A stretch of DNA of 64,000 nt from Pachyseris speciosa (Eukaryota; Cnidaria; Anthozoa; Scleractinia; Pachyseridae). Position 1 is the first letter of the stretch. Each line of letters begins with the position of its first letter. Both the position numbers and the translations under genes were made by a program. Positions 11,201 through 20,362 of the stretch are shown here, piece by piece. The notes under the pieces were generated by a model, which saw nothing but the letters and a program-made list of their open reading frames with translations, had not been told where the DNA came from and searched no databases. Location: the NCBI GenBank assembly GCA_016490735.1, contig JAEMWC010000034.1:510001-574000 (forward strand), written 5' to 3'.

Positions 11201-12104
11201 GGGACGGAGGAATAAAGGAAGGAAGGAAGGAAGGAAGGAAGGAGGGAAGGGGGAAGAAGGAATGATGGAAGGAATGAAGGATGAAGGGAGAAAGGAAGGA
11301 GGGAAGGGGAAGGAAGGAAGGAAGGAAAGGGGAGGGAGGAAGGGAGGGAGGAAGAAAGGAAGAGGGAGGGAGGAAGGAAGGAAGGAAGGAAGGAAGGAAG
11401 GAAGGAAGGAAGGAAGGAAGGAAGGAAGGAAGGAAGGAAGGAAAGAAGGAAGGGGGATCGGAGGGAGGAATAAAGGAAGGGAGGGAGGAAGAGAGGGAGG
11501 GAGGAAACAGCGGTAGTTAACGGTCACTTTCACCTTGATATCTTAAGCCCCTAATACGATGCAGAATAGGCAAAGACCAAGAGAAACCAGTATTCATTGC
11601 CTTCAGGTTAGACGATTCCTCGATGAAGTGTTCCTTCCTACTGAGGGGCAAGCTCCCACATTTTAGTGGATGAAGCAAGGGAGAGGTATGCACACAACCT
11701 CACGACAACAGGCTTTACAGCTTTTTATCAGTGAGCATATCGTTTCTTCCATCCCTTTCGCGCAGGTTAACGACACGCTAAGTGTAGACTATTCCATCAA
11801 GACATACTTTAGATTGGCTGCCGCTAATCAAATGGTCCGAGAGACTTATGGAGATGCAGTGCTTGACATTCAGGGCCACGAAACAGTGCTAAGGCCTAAA
11901 GAAACCCTGCAAAAATTGTGCAACCATTTGGGAGTGGTGTGCTCTGAAGAATACGCCAAAATATGCAAGACGACTTTGTATAGCACTCCTTCAGTCACCA
12001 GAAACAAAGTAGTATGGACAGAGGGACAGAAAGACCGAGTTACTAAAATGATGAAGAAATTCCCTTTCTTATATGATTTTTCATTCGATAAATACCCTGA
12101 ATAA
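1343..12104 (+). CDS. Sulfotransferase-domain gene, 4 exons, with one in-frame TGA
   Basis: The exons are 1343-1460, 1992-2353, 4179-4382 and 11766-12104. They sum to 1023 nt, exactly 341 codons including the terminal TAA, with every junction GT-AG and in phase. The layout is that of a Golgi type II sulfotransferase: a short basic N-terminus and one hydrophobic anchor (residues about 8-27), then the PAPS 5'-phosphosulfate loop GYPRSSHSLIGALLDAHP (about 66-83), and a 3'-phosphate-binding motif TRNPFDNIATM (about 200-210). The family moves sulfate from PAPS to a carbohydrate, protein or small molecule; the acceptor cannot be read from the sequence. Codon 57 (2042-2044) is TGA in the chained frame, so this copy may be a young pseudogene, a null allele or a sequencing error. 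A GAG acceptor at 2043-2045 would bypass it in frame but is a weak site. I cannot assign the subfamily. Confidence 0.8.
1992..2353 (+). CDS. Sulfotransferase exon 2: PAPS-binding loop, contains TGA
   Basis: A pyrimidine-rich TTTCCTTTCAG acceptor precedes the exon, and the donor is AAG|GTAAAG. The exon carries the GYPRSS phosphosulfate-binding loop and the following LLDAHPEIVIPHEY segment typical of Sulfotransfer-type folds. An in-frame TGA sits at 2042-2044, 17 codons into the exon and 9 codons before the GYPRSS loop. Confidence 0.8.
2440..3985. repeat. Pair of diverged direct repeats with hairpins, in sulfotransferase intron 2
   Basis: The segments about 2470-2690 and 3745-3980 are diverged direct copies. 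They share CTCACGCGAATATT, the segment running from CTTGTGAAATGAAACA to ATTGTGT, ACTAATTAGC, and CAAATACTACCCGTAGATT. Each is preceded by a hairpin: GGCGGGCCGAAGGCTCGCC at about 2434 and a GGCGAGCC/GGCTCGCC-type hairpin at about 3700. They look like two insertions or a duplication of one MITE. The spacer holds no gene I recognise, only spurious open frames. Confidence 0.6.
4179..4382 (+). CDS. Sulfotransferase exon 3: 3'-phosphate-binding motif
   Basis: The acceptor is ATTGGCAG and the donor AAG|GTGAGA, both at phase 0. The exon encodes 68 residues, including GDKKGGMTSK and HVTRNPFDNIATMTLRH. The latter matches the Arg-containing 3'-phosphate-binding segment of PAPS-dependent sulfotransferases. 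An earlier possible donor (GTGAGA at 4359) would also keep phase 0 and shorten the exon by 24 nt. Confidence 0.8.
4485..4560. repeat. Purine-rich GGAA/GGGA tract
   Basis: Low-complexity GA-rich sequence with a run of nine Gs near 4539-4547. It is the start of the large third intron of the sulfotransferase gene (4383-11765). Confidence 0.7.
5014..5580 (-). pseudogene. Unidentified decayed coding segment
   Basis: Two minus-strand open stretches lie close together: 5406-5014 (130 codons, containing FDGLEHCLTRPGRKQDILG) and about 5580-5469 (containing RKPFDVLQSFRAKLNEFNE). Their residue composition is protein-like rather than repeat-like, but they are in different frames. I do not recognise the family. 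They lie on the same strand as, and downstream of, the broken RecQ-like helicase at 6606-6241, so they could be the remains of the same mobile element. Confidence 0.3.
5646..5770. repeat. Hairpin repeat with ACCCTGGGTGCCAGAGG end
   Basis: An end of the type ATACCCTGGGTGCCAGAGGTT is followed by an inner inverted repeat (GCGGCGAAGCCGC) and then the complementary AACCTCTGGT. A related end lies inverted at 6795-6897, and a fuller copy lies at 57957-58138. It looks like a dispersed palindromic MITE family. Confidence 0.55.
6241..6606 (-). pseudogene. RecQ-like DNA helicase fragment, broken
   Basis: On the minus strand the first frame gives QKEALLAFLSRKDALAVLP, then TSCDKSLIFEIVP and HVLLVICPLSS. 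This is the RecQ-type pattern of Q motif, Walker A (normally TGxGKS, here degraded to TSCDKS) and motif Ia. After a frameshift near 6435 it continues with IYSHIQELADSG and IIFTNPELII, matching the LFTNPE segment upstream of the DEAH-type motif. Only about 120 residues remain and the Walker A Gly residues are lost, so it cannot be an active helicase. It is likely a relic of a mobile-element helicase or a processed copy. Confidence 0.6.
6795..6897. repeat. Inverted partner of the 5646 hairpin end
   Basis: GCGACCAGAGG and GGAGCCAGGGTAGATTCTGA mirror the ends of the repeat at 5646-5770, suggesting either two ends of one larger element (5646-6897) or two neighbouring copies. Confidence 0.4.
6921..7037. 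repeat. Palindromic hairpin, about 117 bp
   Basis: AACAATTATTCTAC at the left end and its complement at the right flank the inner inverted pair ATATGAAATGATTATAACCAA / TTGGTTATTTATCACTTCATAT. A short GC-rich loop lies at the centre. It is MITE-like with no coding capacity. From 7038 to 8210 I see only AT-rich sequence with short spurious frames. Confidence 0.65.
8215..8411. repeat. Long hairpin MITE, about 197 bp
   Basis: Nearly perfect inverted arms share TAATCACATGAT, TGCAATTTGGAATAAATAAG and TTTTTTTCAAAGAC with their complements, around a CCCTACGGGC centre. It is typical of a foldback or MITE insertion. Confidence 0.75.
8450..9120. repeat. Diverged tandem repeat, period about 350 bp
   Basis: The blocks at about 8460-8700 and 8835-9065 share ATTTCACTCTATGCCCA, CTCGACAGT, TTTCTAAACAA and a GACTGCxGG...ATCTAG end. 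A third partial copy of the end (GACTGCCGGGCATCTAGC, then GATTC[CT]AAAGAATATGCTT) lies at 7408-7475 and another at 9087-9105. The unit is not identified and I see no intact gene in it. Confidence 0.5.
9459..10203. mobile_element. Non-autonomous DNA transposon with a second MITE nested in it
   Basis: The outer element has inverted ends sharing GGTTCCACGGTTATTGGCGC (9463-9490 and 10165-10197). Inner inverted arms at 9727-9825 and 10076-10180 share ATGGGATTTTGACCGACT-like and AGCGG/GCCGCT segments. The left end is interrupted at about 9490-9727 by a second element with its own inverted ends (AGAGAGATTAAGCA / TGCTTAAACTCTCT, with inner GCCGTTTGCCGT arms). There is no coding capacity. Confidence 0.7.
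10204..11050. other. Intron sequence without a recognisable feature
   Basis: Only short spurious open frames, a CGTCGT run near 10979-11002, and GC-richer sequence at 10680-10930 that may belong to an unidentified repeat. Confidence 0.5.
11068..11172. repeat. Two tandem GC-rich units of about 56 bp
   Basis: The unit TATGGTG[CT]TCCGCTT.GCG.CCCT.CGGGCCGC.GGAGCTCCGCTATAAG occurs twice in succession. Each unit contains an inverted GAGCTCC-type core. Confidence 0.65.
11180..11515. repeat. GGAA-type purine satellite
   Basis: About 335 bp of (GGAA)n and GGGA repeats. The longest pure stretch lies at about 11371-11440. It creates Lys/Glu/Gly-rich frames on the plus strand and Pro/Ser/Phe/Leu-rich frames on the minus strand, which I do not treat as genes. 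Confidence 0.9.
11766..12104 (+). CDS. Sulfotransferase exon 4: C-terminal region and stop
   Basis: The CCTTTCGCGCAG acceptor sets the start of this 113-codon exon (phase 0), which ends in TAA. It encodes VNDTLSVDYS, RLAAANQMVRETYGD, VLRPKETLQKLCNHLGV and a C-terminal FPFLYDFSFDKYPE. The 'KETLQKLCNHLGV' segment is the usual C-terminal helix seen where sulfotransferases contact PAPS. The open frame extends upstream of the acceptor but that part is intronic. Confidence 0.8.
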   Translation, partial: VNDTLSVDYSIKTYFRLAAANQMVRETYGDAVLDIQGHETVLRPKETLQKLCNHLGVVCSEEYAKICKTTLYSTPSVTRNKVVWTEGQKDRVTKMMKKFPFLYDFSFDKYPE

Positions 12105-12196
12105 TTTTAAGGTCTGATTCCTAAATTAAGTTATAAGAGCCACGCGTGACTTTTGGATCACGTAACGTTTGTTAGCAAGCAAGATGTCAACATACT

Positions 12197-12262
12197 GTAC
12201 AGTTGAACCTCCCAATGCGACTACCTCTCGGAAGCGACCACCTCCCGTAAGCGACCACGTTT
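12197..12262 (+). repeat. DNA-transposon end, GTTGAACCTCCC...GCGACCACC type
   Basis: ACAGTTGAACCTCCCAATGC is followed by repeats of AAGCGACCAC and CTCCCGTAAGCGACCAC. Related fragments lie at 14165-14205, 15245-15265 and 53877-53905 (TCGAACCTGTATAAGCGGTC). This resembles the ends of Tigger/pogo-type mariner elements. The assignment is from memory of the motif. Confidence 0.4.
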
Positions 12263-12279
12263 GATACCAAAATGTTTAA

Positions 12280-12284
12280 TGATG

Positions 12285-12318
<34 letters not shown>

Positions 12319-12330
12319 TAATAATAATAA
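12280..12330. repeat. (AAT)n microsatellite
   Basis: AATAATAAT repeats, followed by a stretch resembling LINE or SINE tails elsewhere in the window. Confidence 0.85.
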
Positions 12331-12539
12331 CAGCTTTATTGAAGTGTCGATGTATTTAGTATTTACTTCTAATTGGGGACACAACAAAAAGAAAAGTGTA
12401 GAAGTGTATATATCTTTCAAATAGGCACTCTTAATCCCCACGGTATCAACGAGCGCTTTTCATTCAATTAATTTATTCCTGTTTTTCACGTTACCATGTT
12501 ACCACCAATAGCGTAGCTCCATTTTCTGTATAAAAGCCA

Positions 12540-12615
12540 TACACAACCCACAATTCCTCGATTCGCTCCGACGATCGCGAAGGGCTAACGCTCGAAACGT
12601 CAGCTAATCGAATCC

Positions 12616-12646
<31 letters not shown>

Positions 12647-12677
12647 CGTTGATAAACCAAATTTTCGTGTTTCACTC

Positions 12678-12720
<43 letters not shown>

Positions 12721-12727
12721 ATATACA
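12540..12727 (+). repeat. Penelope-type terminal repeat fragment
   Basis: This segment contains a stem-loop with CGAAACGTC at 12593-12601. The part from CGAATCCCTGTACGGTGG through ATAAACCAAATTTTCG to the GTTTCTTTAGAAACTAA end matches the arms of the 116-bp palindrome at 53746-53861 and its flank at 53699-53745. Equivalent CGAAACGTC stem-loops lie beside the Penelope-like coding regions at 29087-29121 and 42659-42685, which supports the assignment. Confidence 0.45.
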
Positions 12728-12779
12728 ATCAGTCAGCAAAATGTATATATAGTAGTACATAAGACAGTAGGCATATTAT

Positions 12780-14175
12780 AGCTAGTCTTTAAGAATTACA
12801 AAGGTTACAACAATTATTGTTGTTGTGCAGAAATGACGTTAGGTCTTTTTTCCTAATGTTCTTTTTGAATGATTCGATATTCAGGAAACCTTTCAATTTA
12901 TTATCTAGTTTCGACCATATGCGAGGTCCCTGATATCTTAGAGAATGTTTTCCATAGTTAATAGTATTAAAAGTGGGGATATCAAAAATCGCTATTTCTA
13001 AGTGTATAACTAGTGGTATTCTGCTTAAATAGTTCGTCAACAATACTCGGTGCAAAGCCATTTTTTTACTTTGTACATTAATATAGTGATATCTTGTAGT
13101 CTACGATTTAGTAGCTAAGGTAGTTTTGCTCAAACCAGAAGGTTTTCATATGTTTCTGAATGGGAATTAAATACTGCTCTAAAGTGCACGCTCTTGAATC
13201 CGTTCTATTTTTCTGCTGTCAGAAGATCAGTTATGCCATACCAGATGGCAATATGTTAAGTGAGGCACGATGGATGATTTGTAGATGATCAGCTTTGCTT
13301 TGTAAGATATTAGATTTCGCAGTCTCGATAATACTCCTACTTTGACTTGCTTTTATGCAAATGTTATTGATATGGTTGGTGAAATTAAGCCTGTCACCTA
13401 TTTCAACTCCAAGTAATTTGATTTGCGAGGCGTTAGTAATGATCTGGTCTTCAATCTGTAGGGCTACAGTTTGTTTATTAGAGTCCATGTTTCTTGGATT
13501 GATAGTAAGACATTGAAACTTTTCCGTGTTGGCAAGTAGAAAGTTATCCCTATACCATGCCATGGCTGACTTTCCTTGATTTTGTAGCCTGGACGATACG
13601 GTGTTGTAGTCCGACCCCGTTACATATATCTGATGGTCGTCAGTGTACATGAAAAGGTTTGTCTTTGGCCAACAGGTTCGTGTCATTCTGGAATAAGCTC
13701 CATGACAGTGGGCCAAATGAAGATCCCTGAGGACAGCCACGTGCCATTTTAGCCCATTCACTTCTAATAGTGCCGAGTTTTACGCGGTTGCATCTGTCAT
13801 TCAGGAATGATTGGATTAAATGCAATGATTGACTAGTGAACCCATATGCTTTGAGCTTTTTGATGATTAGATAGTCATAGAGAGTCAAAAGCCTTACTCA
13901 TATCTGTAGATAGAATGGTCACTAATTCTTTTCTGTCAATAGTATGTTTCCAGTCTTACTAGTGTCGTTTCACAACTATGATTCTTTCTATATGCTCTTA
14001 ATTTTGGTAATAGAGTAGGATCAAAATAATAGGTTATTCGTTTGCTAAGTAGTGATTCAAAAACCTTGTCAATTATCGGAAGGGTAGTGATAGGTCGATA
14101 ATTTTTCACATTTTGCATGCCCCCTTTCTTGAAAATAGGAGTGAGTTCTACCCAGTGAGTTTTTACAGTCAAATC
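12780..14175 (-). mobile_element. Decayed non-LTR retrotransposon (LINE), RT fragments
   Basis: On the minus strand, in order, are ELTPIFKKGGMQNVKNYRP (about 14150), AYRKNHSCETTLV, a GCPQGSSFGPLSWSLF motif B (about 13740), an LFMYTDDHQIY motif C (about 13660) and KLLGVEIGDRLNFTNHI. Last comes a C-terminal SLRYQGPRIWSKLDNKLK segment at 12950-12880. This is the order of a CR1/L2/Jockey-type reverse transcriptase. The parts are in different frames and the endonuclease is missing, so it is 5'-truncated and dead. Confidence 0.8.
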
Positions 14176-15575
14176 CCTGTAACTGGGAACTTTCGTAAGC
14201 GACCGCAGCCACTCTTAGACCCTTTTAGACGTCACGGATTGAAATTTTTAACCCTTTTCGATCCAAGGGGGTGCTATTTATTTCACCAGATTTTGGGCAA
14301 TACATGGTCTGGGGCTCTTTCCTTCTTCATATATGGAGTTATTATGAAAATATCTGCTGTCTTGAAATACTGGGGACCCAGGCTTTAGACTCACGTGATG
14401 CACCCGAGTGGCTGTTGTTTGTCGAGTGAGTGGAATTGCTTGACCGTGGTGCAATTGTCAGTTTTAGAGTGCTTTTCTGAGCCATTTTCCTCTGCAGAAG
14501 CCCCCATGCTGGTATCATTAAGCTAGAATGTGGGTAAAGGCAAGTCTTTGAAAGAAACCAGAGGTGAGAGGCAGTTTTATGTTGATGGAGAATGCCAAAC
14601 ACGCTCTGTTGTGATGATGGTGGCTCGATATGGAACCTGTCTCTCTTGTCTTTCTGCAAGTGGATTCCGGGACCTACCGAGGCAATGTGGGCTAGTTTTG
14701 ACCGCTAAAAAAAGTCATCGATGCAACATTTTGCTGGTAGCACCGGGTGGCTCAGCACTTATCGAAAAACTATGAAATGAACTGAAGGAGAGTTCTATGC
14801 TCGCGGTGTGGTTGAAGTTCCCAGAATTCTTTTCGGCCGTGAACGAGTCAAGTTAAGACACACAAGATTGGATCTCAGAAACGGGCTGAAACGTGGCAGG
14901 CAGAAAATGTGAGAGAAACGTTTCATAGCAGATACTGAGGAGAGAGCTTGAGGTTTGCTGTAAATGTAGAATTTTGATATTTGGGCAGTTTTTCTCATTA
15001 AAAAGTTGCCCACAAAAATATGTAAATTTTGGTGTTATTCTCTGGCCAAAAAACAAGCATTTTGGGCTTTGCTGTTAAACGATCGGTGATATGCAGCGGA
15101 ATTCTGGTATTGTAGTCGTTTGTCATATTCACACAATTATTATGACGTTCTGACAAATTTTAAACGAGAAATAAACCATAAAAGGGAGTCAGTATTAATT
15201 GTCACATATGTGCGACTTTGGATGGAAAAGAGTTAAATTGTTTTTAACCTCCCGTAAGCGACCGTTTGCCAGTTAACTAATTCTCATTCCGGACACCATG
15301 ATTGTGCAGGTCAGAGAACACAGGTTTGAAAACCCGCAACTCAGTTTCTCAATTCTCGGAATATGGTTGAAATGAACTATTGTTATTGTCAAATTCTCAG
15401 TTGCCGTAGTCTTTATCCGTAAACTGATCAAAACTCCCAATTTCCCTGACCGTTTTTTCAGTTGCAAAACCAAATAACGCCTACGGACAACAACAAAACA
15501 TACGCAACTTTGTCTTGAAGTTTTCAAGACATAAATTGCTCTTCACGCTAAAAGTCTACATTGGCAGCAAATTTA
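14176..15575. other. Repeat-rich intergenic DNA, no supported gene
   Basis: Holds transposon-end fragments (TAAGCGACCG at about 14194 and 15252) and spurious open frames on both strands, none with a recognisable domain. A plus-strand frame at 14530-14775 has no start context or match I can name. Confidence 0.5.
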
Positions 15576-15959
15576 GGGCCTGTTCACATGGAGGTGGGGA
15601 CCCCAGGAAGGTGAGGTACGCTGCCTCGGTGGGGTTACCAATCTCTCCATACAATCTCTCTTTATTTCTCGATCGCGTTCACATGTGAAGTTGGGTACCT
15701 CACCGAGGTGAGTTGCCCGGTCAACTTGGGCAGGTAACCCGCCCAGGGAGGGGTGGGTAGTAGGTGGGGTGGGGTGATGTTCATCCGGGCAATTGTCTCT
15801 GAATTCTTTGTTGATATACGTTCTTAGCGACTACGCGATAGCATTTTAAACCTCACCTCAGCGTCCCGGGGTTGCATGCGAAGGCCAGCTTTTTTTTGGC
15901 CACGGGTAGGTGGGGTACCTCACCTTCCCGGGGTCCCCCACCGCCATGTGAATAGGCCC
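15576..15959. mobile_element. PIF/Harbinger-type MITE with TTA target duplication
   Basis: The ends are GGGCCTGTTCACATGG and its near-complement CCATGTGAATAGGCCC. They extend into longer arms that share GTGGGG, GACCCC and GGTGAGGTA. The element is 384 bp, flanked by TTA at 15573-15575 and 15960-15962. A 3-bp TTA/TWA duplication with GGGCC-type ends is characteristic of PIF/Harbinger elements. There is no coding capacity. Confidence 0.8.
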
Positions 15960-16116
15960 TTAGACCCCACGCCTTGCAATCTGTTCCACATTTTCCTTCT
16001 CACTTCTTTAGCGCGACGTGGATAACGCTATTTTGATCAGCAGTTGCTCTCACTGGTCTTTAATGGTCGCGTTTGTGACCCAAAGTAATTCTGGGAATTT
16101 CTTGCATAACGACGGC

Positions 16117-16852
16117 TAGGCATAAATAGATTGTGCTTTGCAACTTTTGAGCAACTTTTAGCGTTTTCAGCAACTTTTTGTACTGCAAGCAACCTAGAGC
16201 AACTTTTGCCTTCCTTGGCAACTTTTGAGTCAACAAATAGTTAAAAACTGACCAAACCATCATAAAGGTCTTTATTAAATGGTTTTTATTAAAACTTGTC
16301 AAAACTAAGGATGCCGTACGTTCTTACAAATAATTTATAAAATAACACGTGCGCCCATGAACCTATCTAACGGGCGCTTACATCCAGCGGTTATTCGCTC
16401 CAACAATAGAGCTTCCCGCCCGCCATCTTGGTATTTGCTGCAGTGCGAGGCATCACAATTAGAAGCTGAAATGTCTGACGAGGAAAATGAAAATAATACA
16501 GATATTGACCCTACTGAGGTTACCATAGCCGCTGGGGCAACTCTTAGTAGTCAGCACTATGATGTCTCTTGCAAACATTGTGATCTTTACTCATTAGAAA
16601 CGTCATTAGAAAATACTTTCTATTATTAGTTACGTTGAGCTTAAAGATTATATTGATCACAACAAATGATGTTAAATTACACATACAATGTCATGTTTTG
16701 AGTAGTAATCTAGAACAAAATGACTTTCAAAAGTAAGCAACTTTTCTAAATTTGGGTGGCAACTTTTAATTTTTGAGCAACTTTAGAGCAACTTTTGGGT
16801 GTATTGTCAAGCAACTTTTGCTGGATTTACTAGCACAATCTATTTATGCCTA
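16117..16852. mobile_element. hAT-type non-autonomous transposon with 8-bp target duplication
   Basis: The terminal inverted repeats are TAGGCATAAATAGATTGTG (left) and its complement (right), and the same 8 bp, ACGACGGC, flanks both sides (16109-16116 and 16853-16860). Both ends carry many copies of GCAACTTTT in the same orientation, like subterminal transposase-binding sites. The 736-bp interior lacks a transposase. A plus-strand frame at 16357-16629 contains an acidic stretch (MSDEENENNTDIDP) whose origin I do not recognise. Confidence 0.8.
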
Positions 16853-17353
16853 ACGACGGCATGGAAGTCCGCCAATTACCATACCATTTCAGATATTTTT
16901 TAGTGTCCAGCCACCCAGCCCTACTGACAAAATATTGCACCGGTTGCGTTATTTAAAAGTCACCAAAATTGTCATGACAGGTCCCGGAATCCATTTACAG
17001 AACGGCCAGAAAGACAACGACTCGCTCACACACTTTCGGCGGCCTACTTGCCGTGAAATTGTGTTTCACCTCTGTTTTCTTTCACTCAGGTTTAGGATGC
17101 TAAGCAGGGGGCTTCTGAGGTGGCAAATGGTTCGAAAAACACACTCATAAATCAAACACTTACCGAATTCTAGCTAGCGTGACAAGCATGATGAGATAGA
17201 TAGAGCCTTCGGTTTTGTGGACCAGCAATATCTCTATGGTAACCCCTTATATGGAATAACGAGATCGACTTGACCACCTACCCTCGGGAACGTACAAAAC
17301 TTCGCACGGAAAAGAATTAATTTTATCTCTCCATGGGCGCCAAAGTTGTTATG

Positions 17354-17680
17354 CACATGTCATTGGCTTCACCGTGGGGTCGACCCCCGGGCCTATCAGG
17401 GAGATATGTTGGGGCAATACAAGGAGATGGGTGGGATTCTTAGCCCGAGGGTAGGGGAAAATGTTGACATTGTTTTACGATCAAAGATTAGGGGGTAGGG
17501 AATTCTCAAGTTTGAAAAGGACGGCCACGGGGAATTTTCAAATGAGAGACACCTCACCCAGGGGACTTTGTCTTGGAAGATTCCCCGACCCCCCGGGGAA
17601 ATTCTTCAAGTTTGCTTGACTGATTTTACAATCCCCTGGTCAGCCTGGGGGTCGACCCCACGAGGAAGCCGATGACATGG
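17354..17680. repeat. MITE with GTGGGGTCGACCCCC inverted ends
   Basis: The left arm ACATGTCATTGGCTTCACCG continues into GTGGGGTCGACCCCCGGG. Its inverted partner (GGGGGTCGACCCCACG, then GGAAGCCGATGACATG) ends at about 17680. The interior is G/C-run rich with no gene. Confidence 0.65.
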
Positions 17681-17754
17681 AGGCATAAATGTCACAAATC
17701 GTTTATTTCCCGATGTAGATTAGTGATCTGCTGGAAACTAATAAGCCTACTAGG

Positions 17755-18040
17755 ACCTAATATCATCAGGTAGGGAGCTATCCGCGCTCTAAGCTAAACT
17801 CCTACAGCGATCGCGCTTTTTCTGTTGCTGCACCAGAATTATGGAATGACATTGCGGACAGCATAAAATGTAGCGAAGACCTTTTTTCTTTTATTTTAAT
17901 GAGTAGTTGTAGTTGAGTATTTTAATGAGTAGTTTTTCTAATTCCTACTCAGTTTAAACTTTTTAACTTTAATTGTAAAGCGGCCTAGTGCTTTTGGATA
18001 GGGCGCTGTAAAAATTGTATTCAATTGTATTAGACACACA
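17755..18040 (+). mobile_element. LINE 3'-end fragment (CR1/L2-type)
   Basis: A plus-strand frame reads FSVAAPELWNDIADSIKCS, the C-terminal signature of CR1/L2-type ORF2 (compare FSAAAPKLWNGLPVELR at 43.7 kb). It is followed by an untranslated tail ending in AATTGTATT-type repeats. Only the last part of the element is present. Confidence 0.65.
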
Positions 18041-19535
18041 GGTACCCTTTATACTGAAATGAGATTAAATTTGCCAAGAAGAAAAATACTTGTCATACTT
18101 TTATCTGGAGAATACGTCCTCGACTCTATAAATTAAACTTCTGGTCGTAAAAGAGACTACCTAAACGCTATGTATTTCATAGTGCACTTACTTTATAATG
18201 TTGGCAATAAGCTAACACCCTAAACACAGAAACCGAAGCGAGATATAGATCAGTTATAAGCAATTTCTTTGAAGACAAATGTCAAAGCGTTCTCTGATAT
18301 TTTTTGTCCATATCATATCCTAGGCTCTTGAACTTGGTGTCTTTCAGCGTTCAAAGAAATACTAAACTGATACTCGTGTATGACAGAGTTCTTACAAGGG
18401 ACCACAAAGTTTATTGAATTATGTCAATAAGAAGAAGCAGTGAGGTTAAGAGGTCAAACCGCCTGCAAGACGACTTCGGAAATTACCAGACTTACGAATG
18501 CTCACAGAACTCTCTACAAAACACAACTACGGTAATGTATGTGTCACCGGGATACTCCTCTGCATACTTTGCGGGTGGGGATGTACCGCACGGTTTTCCA
18601 AACCCTGACCCTATTTTAGAACAACGCAACATTTTCCGTATCCGTTTGAAGACCCGTAGAAATTGCGCCAGTGGCTTTGATGTATATGTAGGGTGATTAA
18701 ACTTGGTGGCATAATTAAGACAAATTAAAATGCCGAAGCCAGTGGAACTGAACGCCAAGAAAATACTACTGTTTATTTTTACTTCCCACACTCCTTTCTT
18801 TATGTTTCTCGACAGATTTCTTCATGCCAGTTTCCAGACCAATGCGGCTGACACCCGTACCCGTTGGGTGTGGCAGATACCTCTATGTACATGTATCTAT
18901 GTACCTTATTTTGGGGAGTACCCTAGAATGCGTGGCACACGCTGGAAAGGGAATGGGAAGGGAAGAAGCGGGCGCGCGCCCTGTTTCCCTTTCCAGCGTC
19001 TGCTATGCAGGCTAGTAAGTACTTATGTAAGTTCGTAATTATGTAAGTCAGCCGTTTTAGATATTTTAGACTACATTTTTTAAGGCTTTAAAGTTTTCTA
19101 AATTCATATTTTTCTCATTCTGAACTAAACACGTAATTCATCTTCGGAATGCGATGTGTTTTTTTTTTTTTTTTTTTTTTTTATAATAAACGATTTACGA
19201 CTTAGGGAGAACCCCCTGGGGTGCTACAAGGAAACATCATTTGAGAAATCGCAGAAACCAAATTTCTCAACACGAAACTCAGTGAGAGAAAGTAAACAAA
19301 GCAGAGACAATGTATGAGTTGTAGCAAATGAGAATTTTGCTTTTGACTCAGTATTAAGGATGCATTTGCATAAAATTCAAAATGTCAAACCGCACAGAGG
19401 ACTTTTAAAGATTAATGAGGATACCGGAAATTATTACGATCACATGGGCCGGAAATATGATAAAACACTCACTATACAAGCAGACACGAGAAATAACTTC
19501 AAGTGGTTGAAGTTCTTCGAGCGTCGATGTAAAAC
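18041..19535. other. Region upstream of MFSD3, no supported gene
   Basis: Contains a poly-T run (about 19159-19182) and spurious frames. The MFSD3 promoter and 5' UTR should lie near its right end, but I see no TATA box or initiator I can defend. Confidence 0.5.
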
Positions 19536-20362
19536 ATGGCAAATGCTGGGCTTGTAGCTCAGTTGTTCCTCACTTTGCAGTACGTGCTTCAAGGGACGAT
19601 ATACGGACTTCAGCTGAGGTATTTGCCGATAATATTACGAAAGACAGGTTCGTCTTTAGTTCTTATTGGATCGCTGAACTTGATGACATTTCCCTGGCTT
19701 CTCAAATCTCTGTGGGCGCCGATCATAGATGTCTATGGCCAGAAAAGCATGTGGCTTTCGGTGAATTACGCTGGGATCGCCATTGCTTTGTCACTGGCTA
19801 GGACAGACAATGGAACAGTCTTCGTCTCCTCCTTGGTGTTGCTCAACCTATGCTCAGCTACGGTCGACCTAACACTCGGGAAGATCCTCATTACAAATTT
19901 CCACGGGGATGAACTTTCTAAGGCAAGCTCGCTTCAGATTATTGGCTACAAAACTGGTTTTCTGCTCGGTGGTGGTATAACGCTTTTGCTTGCAGATATT
20001 TATTTTTCTGGTAAGGAAATATTAGTTGCCCTCGCCGTGACCTATTTCCTCATGTCATTTATATTTTGTGTCACGAAATGCTCTACAAAACCGGAAGTTT
20101 ATCGTAAACCGGAAACTACTTCTTTCTCGTTTCCAAGCCCCAAGCGGATGACTGGTTTTGCGCAAACGCCTGGTTTAAAGTGGATGATAATTTGTGCGTG
20201 CGTGTATAAATTCGCCTCGCATTCGTCTCAGTCCATAGTAACCATGTTCTTGGTTGATAAAGGTGACAGTCTTAGCCGTCTCGGTTTCATGTCGGGAATA
20301 GCTGGACAAATTATCTCCATTGCCGTAGCCTCAGTGTGCGGAATACTGCTGACTACAAAATG
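19536..20362 (+). CDS. MFSD3: MFSD3 exon 1
   Basis: 275 codons plus two bases (TG) before a GTAAGA donor. It encodes the N-terminal half, including the LLKSLWAPIIDVYGQK loop and the FASHSSQSIVTMFLVDKG segment. Confidence 0.9.

Noticed and set aside
11066..11533. Pro/Ser/Leu-rich (minus) and Lys/Glu/Gly-rich (plus) open frames
   Set aside because: Products of the GGAA satellite on both strands.
19360..19557. 65-codon open frame before MFSD3
   Set aside because: Overlaps the MFSD3 start in another frame, with no splice or domain support; treated as 5' UTR or upstream sequence.
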